Source: Macrocystis pyrifera
Lineage: Eukaryota > Sar > Phaeophyceae > Laminariales > Laminariaceae
Direction of reading: 5' to 3'
DNA length: 64,000 nt
Assembly (NCBI GenBank): GCA_031763025.1
Contig: JASSKH010000009.1
Location: forward strand, 5,648,512-5,712,511
This document shows positions 50,530 through 64,000 of the stretch, one piece after another. Numbering within the stretch: the stretch's first letter is position 1; each line of letters starts with the position of its first letter. Position numbers and translations under genes: made by a program. The notes under the pieces are model-generated. The model was not told the origin of the DNA. It ran no database searches and saw only the letters and a program-made list of their open reading frames with translations.

Positions 50530-50629
50530 NNNNNNNNNNNNNNNNNNNNNNNNNNNNNNNNNNNNNNNNNNNNNNNNNNNNNNNNNNNNNNNNNNNNNNN
50601 NNNNNNNNNNNNNNNNNNNNNNNNNNNNN
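50530..50629. other. Scaffold gap (100 N)
   Basis: Exactly 100 N, a placeholder of unknown true size. No repeat is recognisable at either edge. Confidence 1.
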
Positions 50630-51639
50630 TTCGGCGGCGAATTCATTTATTTGTCTGTTTGGCTGTGTCTAGTGGGTTCGCTCGCCAGAGACCGGATTTT
50701 TACTCAGCTGTCAGTTTTTTGTTTCGTTTCCCTTGAACGATATTAGGTCAAATCTCTCATTATATCTGCGTCTCGAAAAAAACTACAGCAACTTTCACCT
50801 GAGCAACGAACGATCGATATAATATTTGCAAGCGCATACTGGCAATACGTGACGCGATACGATATACCTGGTAACATTTATTTGCAAGCTACGGGTGACG
50901 CTGGTATATATATATGCTCGAGGTAAATACACTGCACGCAGCGCGATTGATTAATATCATCAGGTGTGTGTTCAGCAGGTTTCGCGTTGTTAGCACTCAC
51001 GTTCGTTGGCGTTTCGCAAGTCCGCGCAAAAAACGTCCCCCCCCCCAAAAAAAAAACGGTCGTTCGTCGCATTTGTTCTCCCCGAATCCGGAAAATAAAT
51101 AATTATTGTTGTTCCAAAAGGGAACATTGGAAGGATCTTCAGTTGGAGCGCTCTTGTGGCGAGCTCCGAGCTCCCTTGCTTAGTGAGACCATATGAAGGT
51201 TATTATTGCGTCCTTCATCTGTATTTGTTTTGGGTAGGTTTGAACCGTCAGCTCATCGTGAACACAGTAAAAAAAACGAAATGCCGATTGTTCGTACGTT
51301 TTGTCGCCAAGATCTTGGCACAAACATCCATTGGTCTCTAAAATATGCTCTGGAAGAGCAGACTTCACAGTAGTAGGGTCTACAGTAGGACATGCTAAAG
51401 TAGGGTATTCTTATGCAGTTGAAATTGTCTTTTCAATCCAAGTCTATGAGTTATATGACATGGCGAATCAATATGGCTCACGTCCTTCGAAGATTTTTTC
51501 GCCGCAACATGCCCGATGAATGCATACGTGCAGGGTATGTTATGCTCTGTACCTTGTACTTCTATCATAGCTACCGACAGCTACCGCCGCCGCCCCTACG
51601 CTTTCGTGTAGGGGACCTGGACCTGCCAGAAAGATCAAA

Positions 51640-52069
51640 GAGGTATACCAGTAGGCGGGAGGAGGAGCAAGTAGATGCACAGATAGATGTGGCCGTGTGG
51701 CAAAGCAATAGAGAGTAGAGCTGGCACATAGTAGGAGAATGTGAAATATACAAGGAGGAACGGGAGGTGTTAGAAGAGGAGAGGAGGGACATAGACGAAT
51801 GTGACATGGAGGAGTTTGATACACTGAACAGCAGCGAGAAAACGATCGCTATCCTAGGAGATGGATGATGGCCACAGGCGGCCAGCCAGGAAGGGGGGAT
51901 AATATTAGCAAAAAGTTTCTATGCAATATATGGAAACAACGCAATGAGCGCCCAATTGTGGGAGGAGTCTCTATTAGGAGTAGGAACGGCGCTCCGTCTC
52001 GAAAGGGATGCGTGGTCAGTGGTCAAACGACTAAGGCAAGCAACAAATGAGTACGCCCCCCCCCCCCCC
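51640..52069 (+). mobile_element. LINE (non-LTR) 3' fragment, longest family B copy, poly-C tail
   Basis: One frame reads SRREEEQVDAQIDVAVWQSN, stop, then HIVGECEIYKEEREVLEEER, RRDIDECDMEEFDTLNSSEK, TIAILGDG, stop, WPQAA. The HIVGECEIYKEER stretch is like the H...C..Y..ER end of many LINE ORF2 proteins. A second frame covers FLCNIWKQRNERPIVGGVSI. The element ends CAACAAATGAGTACG followed by about 17 C. The 5' end is truncated and two in-frame stops make this copy dead. Confidence 0.75.
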
Positions 52070-52676
52070 CGCTACTGCGGCCCGTGCTTTTGCTTTTTGT
52101 ATCGCGAGAAAATACTCCATACTTTTATTTTCCTGCTTTGTCGACTTGTCGTGCGTCGAATTATTTTATACGTTGGGCTACGACTTGTCGGTTGCCCTGT
52201 ACGTTGAGTTATGATCTGCTACCACGTTACATATAATACCAGTATATGCTACTATGTCCGGGCATGTGATGAGGTGTAAGGTGTAAGGTGTAATAAACAA
52301 GGGCCGTTCGGGCATTCGCATCATCATTGAACATGAACATACACAACGAACATAAGTGCTCTATACGAATGTCCTTGCCTTTCGTCCGCATCCAAGGCGT
52401 GCACAACGTACATACGTATGTGGCGAGTGTAGAAACTTGACCCCGCCCTTACAACAAATAACCCACATACCAGTGCCAAAGCACCAGTATGTTATCAGAT
52501 CAGGTATGCATGTGTTTTTGAAGCCGTTCGTTGTTGTGTCTCGCCGCTGAGCACTGTTGATGCCGTTGTTGTTCTCACACTAACTCATCGCCACGACGCA
52601 CACTCTGTGGTCGCAGGGCAAGCTCCAACAACTCTCTCTGGAGGAGTGGAATGTTTTGCTTTTCTCCGAGGAGGGG

Positions 52677-52705
52677 AAACAAACAAACAAACAAACAAAC
52701 AAATT
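52677..52705. repeat. (CAAA)n tetranucleotide repeat
   Basis: Seven CAAA units followed by GCCAGGTACCAGGTAGG. Confidence 0.85.
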
Positions 52706-53059
52706 GCCAGGTACCAGGTAGGCCCATTTTTAGGTTGCTAACGACGCGGCGAAGGCTTTTTCTCTCTCCCTTTTTAGGGCCCTGAGATATCTGCTGGTAC
52801 CTAAATGCTACGAAAAACAGCAGTAGTAACTTTGTTTGGTGTTTATCAACGGGTTGCGAACCGCGCGAGCACCCCCACAAGTACGGCTATAGTCCGTGCC
52901 GCAGAGGCGGGCGCTCCTTGCGTTTGTAAACTCGGGGATGAACTTGTTGGACAACCCCCCCCCCCCCCCCGATCACGCAGCTACCGCTGCTGAAATCGGC
53001 ACTTTTTTTGCATCGTCAATTTCCTCCCCAAAGTCCCAAGCGGCTTATTATATCCCTTA

Positions 53060-53178
53060 TATTTACAAAGTATATATACAAAGTATATATACAAAGTATA
53101 TATACAAAGTATACATACAAAGTATACATACAAAGTATATATACATATACATACGATATATCTACATATATATATATG
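53060..53178. repeat. ATATATACAAAGT minisatellite
   Basis: Six copies of a 12-14 base unit ACAAAGTATATAT, passing into a TA/CA-rich end. Confidence 0.93.
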
Positions 53179-53434
53179 CTTCTTTTTCATCTGACGGATC
53201 CAAACAATCGACTCACTCATGCACTCACTGCCGTGATGGTATCACCGTTTCCCCTCTGCTGTTGTGGAGGCGTTCTTGCTGTTCATTATATTCCTCATTT
53301 AAAGAGGAAAAGGCTTGCGGTCTCGCTCAGAAGCTCTGGAGAAGAAGTAGGAAACCGCTACTGCTATAAACGCGACACGTGTGAGTGATCAAGAGTAAAC
53401 CAGAGTGGACCTATAACAAGCACACTACTATTAA

Positions 53435-53680
53435 TATTACGGGGGGGACCATCATAGTATATACAGTAGGACCAAATATCGCTAGTAAAAATAGATAAAT
53501 ATGTAGGTTTTTATGTATACCATAGGTCCTCTGTTGTTCCAATACGAGAAGAGCATTCCTTGAGGGATCTCTACTATTTCGAACAGCGATCTCTTGTCAG
53601 TCTGTCGTTCAATACCTCGAAGTAAACAATTGACGACATGTTTTTCATTGGCGGCCTGTTAACTATGGACCCCCGTAATA
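53435..53680. mobile_element. MITE family A copy 9, split by a ~124-bp insertion
   Basis: Left two thirds (ATTACGGGGGGGACCATCAT to CATAGGTCCT, 53435-53530) and the right end (CCTGTTAACTATGGACCCCC, 53655-53680) are separated by unrelated DNA. CCT lies on both sides and may be a target duplication. Confidence 0.82.
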
Positions 53681-53739
53681 GTCGGGCTTGCCCCATGCTG
53701 CCTAATCTACTGTATAGTATAGTGCTGATGCCGTGATCG

Positions 53740-53790
53740 CAATAAGTCCTCGTATACCTTCACATGTGGCGTCGTCGGCAGGACTGCTTT
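53740..53790 (+). repeat. tRNA-like family G fragment
   Basis: GTATACCTTCACATGTGGCG and TCGTCGGCAGGACTG match 28505-28538. Neither box is intact. Confidence 0.45.
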
Positions 53791-54701
53791 AAAACCTACA
53801 ACCCCACTTTTGGAGGCTCATTTGACTTTACAGTATAGGGACGAAAACGATGACAACTTTGTTTGGACAGCTTTGTTTGGTGTTTTCAACAGCCCACGAG
53901 CACAGCGTAAGCGTGCCCGACAGTATATATACGCGGGTTTGGATAACGCCCCCGCGCCGTCCAACTCCTTGCATTGTCACTCGGACACCATTCGCATAAC
54001 CCCTCCCAGTCAAGAGTCACGCAGTGTGTGGCCGTTTCGTCGCTGTGGTCATCGTCCCCTGTGATCGTCAAGTGTTTGTGATGCGGAGACCGGTCTAGGG
54101 TAGTGGTAAGGGTAGTGGCAAGGGACGCAGGTTGTTCTGGCAGCTGGAAAGCAGTGCTTCGCTTCTTCTGATTTAGATCTTCTTATTGATGGCGAGAGCT
54201 GAGGAGGCGCTCTGGTAGAGAAGTGAGAGGTAGGGGGGCGGGACTCGACGCCCAGATATACTCGTCCCACCCCACGCCACAAGCTCTCCTAAATTCCTCT
54301 TATCTGATGTACGCCTACAGAACTTTCCTATGGCTACCAATCGTTCTTCTGCTAATATAAGAATATCTCACTTCGTGGTCCTATCTGCACTAAGGAACAT
54401 TACTCTCGTCTAAGGGGTTTTCTGCCCTAGGGAACATTCCTAGGGGAACGTTACTCTCAACTGACGGAATATCCGCCGGGTTAATCCATTCTTTGGATTA
54501 TTCTCGTATTCGTGAGACTACAAGACTGCAACGTATTATCTATATCTATAGCCCATGAATACTCTACTCATATCACATGTTTCCCCTCTCCATTCCCACA
54601 CGCCTGTATCGCAGCGTTGGGTTATTTTAGGTGTTGACTTCCTGGAGGAAGCGCAGAGCATTTATGTTCGACGCCACCACCACAGCAGCAGCAGTACAAA
54701 T

Positions 54702-54810
54702 ATTACGGGGGACCATAGTAAATAGGACCAAATATTGTTATTAAAAATAGGTAAATATATAGGTTTTTATGTGTACCATAGGTCCTATTAACTATGGACC
54801 CCCCGTAATA
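54702..54810. mobile_element. MITE family A copy 10
   Basis: ATTACGGGGGACCATAGTAA ... TTAACTATGGACCCCCCGTA with a standard interior. Among the best-preserved copies. Confidence 0.88.
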
Positions 54811-54959
54811 GTAAGCGCGGCAAGTCTCAGCTTCTCGAGGTATACTTTCTCAGTGACGATGTCGCAATAACTATGAATATCACTGATTAATTATACCGAA
54901 ACTCTGCGTACCACCGACATGCATACATATTATATATGATACTCGTGATCAGTTTGGTG

Positions 54960-55015
54960 AACACGTGTTACCTACTTCTGAGCTATACGGGGGTAGAAGA
55001 TCGATCGATTACCTA
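54960..55015 (-). repeat. tRNA-like family G copy, head only
   Basis: Minus strand: GGTAATCGATCGATCTTCTA, CCCCCGTATAGCTCAGAAGT, AGGTAAC. TAGCTCAGAAG fits an A box. No B box is seen downstream. Confidence 0.6.
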
Positions 55016-55214
55016 CAGCCCCGGCTAATCCTTATAACTTGTAGCACTCTGCCCCCCCCCCCTCTGAACGGCGGGATCTTTGGGGCGCAACGATGTCATA
55101 TACGGCCGCGGGTTGGCCTGACCGCGCTTCGTTTCAATACCTGGGCAACCAGGGAGATATTCAGATGCTTGTACGAACGCACGCGCAGGCGTTTCATAGG
55201 GGGAAAAAAAAAAA

Positions 55215-55330
55215 GAAAAGAAACGTTCCAAGGGAGATTCGAACCCGTGTACTCGACGACGTCAAAATGTGAAGGTTATACCTTCTGAGCGATATATATA
55301 TAGGAGTAGCAGATCGATCGATTACTCCCA
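55215..55330 (-). tRNA. tRNA-like sequence with A and B boxes (family G), probably not a working tRNA
   Basis: Minus strand: GAGTAATCGATCGATCTGCT, ACTCC, TATATCGCTCAGAAGGTATA (A box), ACCTTCACATTTTGACGTCG, then ACGGGTTCGAATCTCCC (a perfect B box). The box spacing is a little longer than in a normal tRNA and I cannot fold clean anticodon and T stems, so a tRNA-derived SINE head or decayed tRNA is likelier. A poly-T run on the minus strand beyond the B box could end Pol III transcription. Confidence 0.5.
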
Positions 55331-55955
55331 GCCATGGTGTATCACCGAGCACCGCCGGCCATAGTGCAAGAGCGAGCACAGCTGCACAAACAAAATCGCA
55401 CGGCACCGCACCTCTTGCGTGTCGACACAGCCCCTTCCATCCAATTGTATTTTTATCTTCAGAAATTTATAGGATCATGATCATCATGATATATATAGGC
55501 GGGACAGGAGTACACGGCGAAAAAAAAATCGGCACCGCACTTCGTTTTTAGAAACTCAAACTGGCGGGGGGGGGGGGGGTGCTATTGCTACACTGCGTTT
55601 AAAACCAAGCTAAAAAAATGAAAAAAAGAATGTGATTTTGTTTTTTCTCGTTCGCGCAGAATCCCATCTCTCACCCTACCACGTACGAGTACGTACACCA
55701 CATGTAAAACCACGTTTCAAAAGTGAAACAAAGTGCCTTTTTTTTTTTTTTATTCGTACGTACAGCAATCCCATCCCACTCTACGAGTATGACGTGCATG
55801 TACATTGTACCTGATGCTAGCAGTTATGAATAGTGTCTGCCATTCATTTTGACACTTTTTTGGAGTGTTGGTGTCATGTTTTTCCCTCTGTTTTTTTTGT
55901 CGTGCACCCCTGGATGGGGGACAGTAAATTCACTACCCGCCCCCCCCCGAACCCA
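55330..55955. other. Intergenic, nothing recognised
   Basis: AT-rich with a G-run (55567-55579), poly-T and ACGTACG words. No repeat family member or coding signal. Confidence 0.5.
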
Positions 55956-55959
55956 CATT

Positions 55960-56287
55960 ACTCCATTGAAGCAGGCATCTAGATGCAAGTCCGCCTCACA
56001 AGCGGTTCTTAGTAGGATGCAGCTCACCCTTCATGCGACTACTCGCCCAACACCTCACGGCGCTTCGCGCTCGGTGCAAGCAATGCCTGCCTGGTCGGTG
56101 AAAACCCGACGTGCTCCGTCTCGACATTGTAGGGATGCGAGGGTCTATGGTCATACGACTACGGCCATGCATGAGATCGAGTACATCTCTCCTATCGAGT
56201 ACACCCCCCCCCCCCCCCTTGTAGGGATGCGAGGGTCTATGGTCATACCACTACGGCCATGCACTATATCGAGTACCCCCCTTCCCC
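55960..56287 (+). mobile_element. Family C 3' part plus a second tandem 3' end
   Basis: AGTCCGCCTCACAAGCGGTT, GTAGGATGCAGCTCACCCTT, AGCAATGCCTGCCTGGTCGG, GGGATGCGAGGGTCTATGG, GAGTACACC and a C-run to 56217. The last ~65 bases (TTGTAGGGATGCGAGGGTCT to GAGTACCCCC) then repeat. The duplicated 3' end looks like slippage or re-priming at the C tract. Confidence 0.8.
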
Positions 56288-56964
56288 CCCTGACCCAGCG
56301 GGCCAACCTGCTTCTTGTGGCCGACGCTGGAATACTTAAGAGCTGTGTTTTCCGGCAGGATCTCACGACTAATAACCAACTGTGGCTTGAGTCGGAATAG
56401 TCGGCCGACGAAACCGCCGCTGATGGTCACAGCCGACTTGCCGACTATAGTCAGGCGAGAGCGAAGCGAGCCAAATCAGCCCCCACCCCCCCCCTCGCCG
56501 GCCGATTCCCCCCCCCCGCCCAAAAACTAAAAATGTACCGTATAGCCTCTACCTAGCATGCTTCATGCCATTATGTCCCGCAATATAAGCACATTTCGGG
56601 TATAACATGAATATAATACCGTTCCTTATATTTCAGGACAGAGTGGTAGCACCTACCTACGTACCTCACCGGTGGTCAAACGGCCAGGGGAGAGAACAAA
56701 CAGCACCATTCATTCATTCACCATCTCGGACGTACTCGCAGCGCAGCTCGCGTTCGTCGGGGTCCTCTACGTGCCGGTACTCGCACGCCCGAGGCCGCGC
56801 ATGGCCCAGTCACGAGGGTTCCCCTTTTCCGGAAAACAGAACCTCGAAGCGCAACTAAACCGATCACCCTGCGACAGCAAAACGAGCTTACGATCGCAGA
56901 GCCTAACTTTTTTCTTGTTTCTTGTTTTTCTTTTCTTGTTCACTTGTTTTTTTTTTGTTTTATC

Positions 56965-57062
56965 ATCATCATTTTTTGTTTTCCAGCTCAAATCGTGGGA
57001 GGTTCCGCTGCCAGCGGTATCCTGGATAACATCAGTATATAGCCGTGGACACAGGTGTCTTA
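56965..57062 (-). mobile_element. SINE family D tail fragment (diverged)
   Basis: TTTTGTTTTCCAGCTCAAAT, GGAGGTTCCGCTGCCAGCGG, CCGTGGACACAGGTGTCTTA parallel the 3' part of family D in inverse orientation. Confidence 0.5.
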
Positions 57063-57067
57063 CCCCC

Positions 57068-57344
57068 CCCCCTCTTTGATACACTGAATAGCAGCAAGAA
57101 AACGATCGCCATCCTAGGAGATAGATGGTGGCCACAGGCGGCCAGACAAGAAGGGGATAAGATTAACAGAAAGTGTCTATGTAATATATGGAACCAACGT
57201 AAGGAGCGCCCAATTGTTGGAGGTGTCTCCATTAGGAGAAGGAACGGTGCTCCGTCTCGAAAGGGATGCACTCCGTCTCGAAAGGGATGCATGGTCAATG
57301 GTCAAATGACTAAGGCAAGCAACAAATGAGTACGCCCCCCCTCC
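57068..57344 (+). mobile_element. LINE family B 3' fragment with longest uninterrupted frame
   Basis: Reads FDTLNSSKKTIAILGDRWWP, QAARQEGDKINRKCLCNIWN and QRKERPIVGGVSIRRRNGAP up to a TGA in CAACAAATGAGTACG, then C-rich. The 19-20-base piece around CTCCGTCTCGAAAGGGATGC is duplicated in tandem (57249-57288). Confidence 0.75.
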
Positions 57345-57354
57345 GGCACTTGCT

Positions 57355-57470
57355 TGTCTCTGTTAGGAGTAGGAACGGTGCTCCGTCTCCAAATGGATGC
57401 GTGGTCAATGGTCAACTGACTTCGTGAGGCGGGCAAAAAATAAGTACGCCCCCCCCCCCCCCCCCCCCCG
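57355..57470 (+). mobile_element. LINE family B 3' fragment ending in ~21 C
   Basis: TCTGTTAGGAGTAGGAACGG, TGCTCCGTCTCC, GGTCAATGGTCAACTGAC, AATAAGTACG and a C-run 57450-57470. It follows the previous copy directly in the same orientation. Confidence 0.75.
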
Positions 57471-58127
57471 GGCACTTGCTTTCATTTTTATAGCGCATAT
57501 AGAGTTCAGAATTTCGACTGTTCGTCGATTTTTCACCGAGTCTTGCTTCTAGACATGTGGCAACTTAACCAAGCACGTATTCGTTCCCACGATCACGAGA
57601 TTAAAATCCACCGACATTGGTTAGAGAGGGCGGCAGCGACTACATCCAGCTCCGGCACCGCCACAACAAAAAAAAAAAAACATGGGCAAAATAAAAAGGT
57701 ACCTCTGTTTCATCAGAGCCATAAAAAGGTACACACTGAAACCTTAATACTTAACCCGAACTCGAAAATACCTCTGCCAGGCACGAGGTACCAGGTATTC
57801 AACAGCAGCGAAACGCCAACATCCACAACAACTAAGATAGCAAAAACACCAAAAACAAAAACGAAAAACACGACCAACAGCAGCACAGCAACAGGAGAAG
57901 CTGCTGTACAGCATACCTGGCACCAGACGACAGAAATGATCGTCAGACGTACTATTATGTATATCATACGTAGCTCCAAGCAACAATCAGTCATATCTGT
58001 GGTGGGTGCCGGCATACCAGGCAAGCTATACAAACTATTATGGCTGCCTTCCAACAACCACGTGTGTCAATCGCGGGAAACAATGACAGGAAGAGACGGA
58101 GAATGGAGACCATTACGTACAAAAAAA

Positions 58128-58162
<35 letters not shown>
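58128..58162. repeat. (CA)n microsatellite
   Basis: About 15 CA units after a poly-A run. Confidence 0.9.
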
Positions 58163-58324
58163 GTACGACAACTGATTTGACGCACAAAAGGCCTCTCCAA
58201 AAAACCAAAACAATCGCCCCTCGCACCTCATCCGCCAAATAGCGCCTGGGTCCACCCTCCTCCCCCCCCCCCCGTCCCCGAAGCAATTCCAACCAAGTAT
58301 CGACCGAAAACTCGCTCCGTTGAT

Positions 58325-58475
58325 ACGGGTCGGATCAAACCTCGCGGGTCAGGTCAGGTCGGGTCGGGTCCCGTGAAAGGGTGACTCGACCCGATTCGCG
58401 AGAGTTTCAAAAATTCCTGGCCCGACCCGACCCGATCCGGTCCGACCAGTGAGATTCAAAAAGTTCTTGATACGA
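58325..58475. mobile_element. Family E remnant (GGGTC / GACCC arms)
   Basis: CTCGCGGGTCAGGTCAGGTC and CGGGTCGGGTCCCGTG face CTGGCCCGACCCGACCCGAT as inverted arms. The terminal AGGGCTGTTC is not present. Confidence 0.5.
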
Positions 58476-58836
58476 GCAGTGAAGAGCCATGATACAAATG
58501 GTTGGTTTGTACATAGATATATCGAGAGCAATAGTGTCTGGAGACAAACGATCTTTACGTATCAATGAATCTAATTCAATAATCCAATCCGTTTCGCAGA
58601 TAAAAAAAAAATTCTCCACGAGAACGATTCGCCGACATCGCACCACATCCCATCACATCCATCCGCGTGTGGGGACAAAAAAAAAAGAAAAAAAAAAAAA
58701 GCGACACACGTTTATAACCTTTCCGCTCCAGCGCCGTACATAGAAATCTAAATCTAACTCAAATTTCAAGTGTCTTGTCGCCGCAATTGGAGTTCAGTCC
58801 TTAAAAGGGAGCTCAAGTTCCAAGACACCTGGAGAT

Positions 58837-63594
<4,758 letters not shown>

Positions 63595-63639
63595 CTACTG
63601 AGCCGTTGCGGTTTCGCGCGAAAGGGCGGGGGGGGGGAG

Positions 63640-63893
63640 GGGGGGGGGGGGGCGGTGTACTCACTATCATGCATGGTCGTATATTGTCGTATGACCATAG
63701 ACCCTCGCATTCCTCCAACGCTGGGACGGAGCACGTGCGGGTTCTCACCTACCAGGCAGACATTTCTCGCTTGCACCAAGCGCAAAGCGCCGTGAGATGG
63801 GAGGGTGTACTCGATATCATGCATGGCCGTATAAAGTCGCATGACCATAGACCCTCGCATCCCTACAATGCCGGGACGGAGCATGTCGGCGGC
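63640..63893 (-). mobile_element. Family C: two adjoining 3' parts
   Basis: Plus-strand G-run, GTACTCACTATCATGCATGG, AGACCCTCGCATTCCTCCAA, CAGGCAGACATTTCTCGC to 63796; then a second start (GGGTGTACTCGATATCATGC) and AGACCCTCGCATCCCTACAA to about 63893. It lies just upstream of the first visible MMAA exon, in an intron. Confidence 0.78.
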
Positions 63894-64000
63894 GGGGGGG
63901 GGGGGGGAAGGGCAGAAGCAGAAAGAAGCAAAAAAGAAAAAAAAGAAAAAAAGAAAAGAGAGGAGCCCCTCCCCTTTCGGCTGTGTTTTCGTGCAAACTC

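Noticed and set aside
51865-52050. Frames reading SKKFLCNIWKQRNERPIVGG as a host gene
   Set aside because: The same peptide recurs at 16.8, 18.9 and 57.1 kb and belongs to the LINE family B 3' end.
55215-55330. Functional tRNA gene
   Set aside because: Both boxes are present but I cannot fold paired anticodon and T stems, and related truncated copies show that it is a dispersed repeat.
56288-56960. Possible small gene at 56607-56858 (TISDVLAAQLAFVGVLYVPV...)
   Set aside because: No recognisable domain, no splice context and no neighbouring exon; cannot be told from chance.

Overview
The window is nuclear DNA of a eukaryote whose genes are GC-rich and interrupted by many introns with GT-AG borders. 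The mixture of a giant BEACH protein, a flagellar-type coiled-coil protein, a PX-domain protein and a methylmalonyl-CoA mutase chaperone, together with GC-rich exons full of Gly, Ala and Ser tracts, repeat-filled introns and very many G/C homopolymers, fits a flagellate-forming alga. A stramenopile such as a brown alga is my best guess. That is inference and no single feature proves it. Two 100-base runs of N (28327-28426 and 50530-50629) mark scaffold gaps of unknown true size.

Layout. (1) 154-27018, plus strand: about 18 exons of a very large BEACH-family protein of the LvsA/ALFY/SPIRRIG/neurobeachin type. It holds a ConA-like lectin fold in exons 2-4, a long armadillo/DUF4704-like middle, a PH-BEACH domain and most of the BEACH domain. 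It stops in mid-domain, about 1.3 kb before the first gap; the end of BEACH and any WD40 repeats are not visible. (2) 29379-37413, minus strand: a seven-exon coiled-coil gene that resembles axonemal/basal-body proteins of the CFAP157/BBOF1 kind. (3) 38313-47568, plus strand: a four-exon PX-domain gene, divergent from gene 2 across about 0.9 kb; a 5.6 kb transposon-filled intron separates the last 22 codons from the rest of the PX domain. (4) 58874-63594, minus strand: the last five exons of an MMAA/MeaB-type GTPase, whose 5' part lies beyond the right edge. Between genes 3 and 4 lie about 11 kb of repeat-rich intergenic DNA with one orphan exon-like stretch (49571-49729, weakly MutS-like).

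The rest is repeat. I can define a ~108-bp MITE family with ~27-bp inverted ends (11 copies); a tRNA-derived SINE with A/B boxes and a poly-A tail (5 copies); 3' fragments of a LINE whose sense strand ends in poly-C instead of poly-A (about 11 copies); a second ~500-bp retroposon-like family that also ends in poly-C; a tRNA-like family with a conserved upstream block; a hAT-like foldback family that breeds GACCC pentamer satellites; and several microsatellites and minisatellites. The two poly-C-tailed families account for many of the G/C homopolymers in the window and are the most unusual thing seen here.

The four genes are not an operon and need not act together. Gene 1 belongs to a membrane-trafficking/autophagy scaffold family, gene 3 to phosphoinositide binding, gene 2 to the flagellum and gene 4 to mitochondrial B12-dependent metabolism. 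The BEACH gene shows at least five small frame breaks, several of them in G-runs, which look more like assembly indels than decay because the protein on each side is well conserved.
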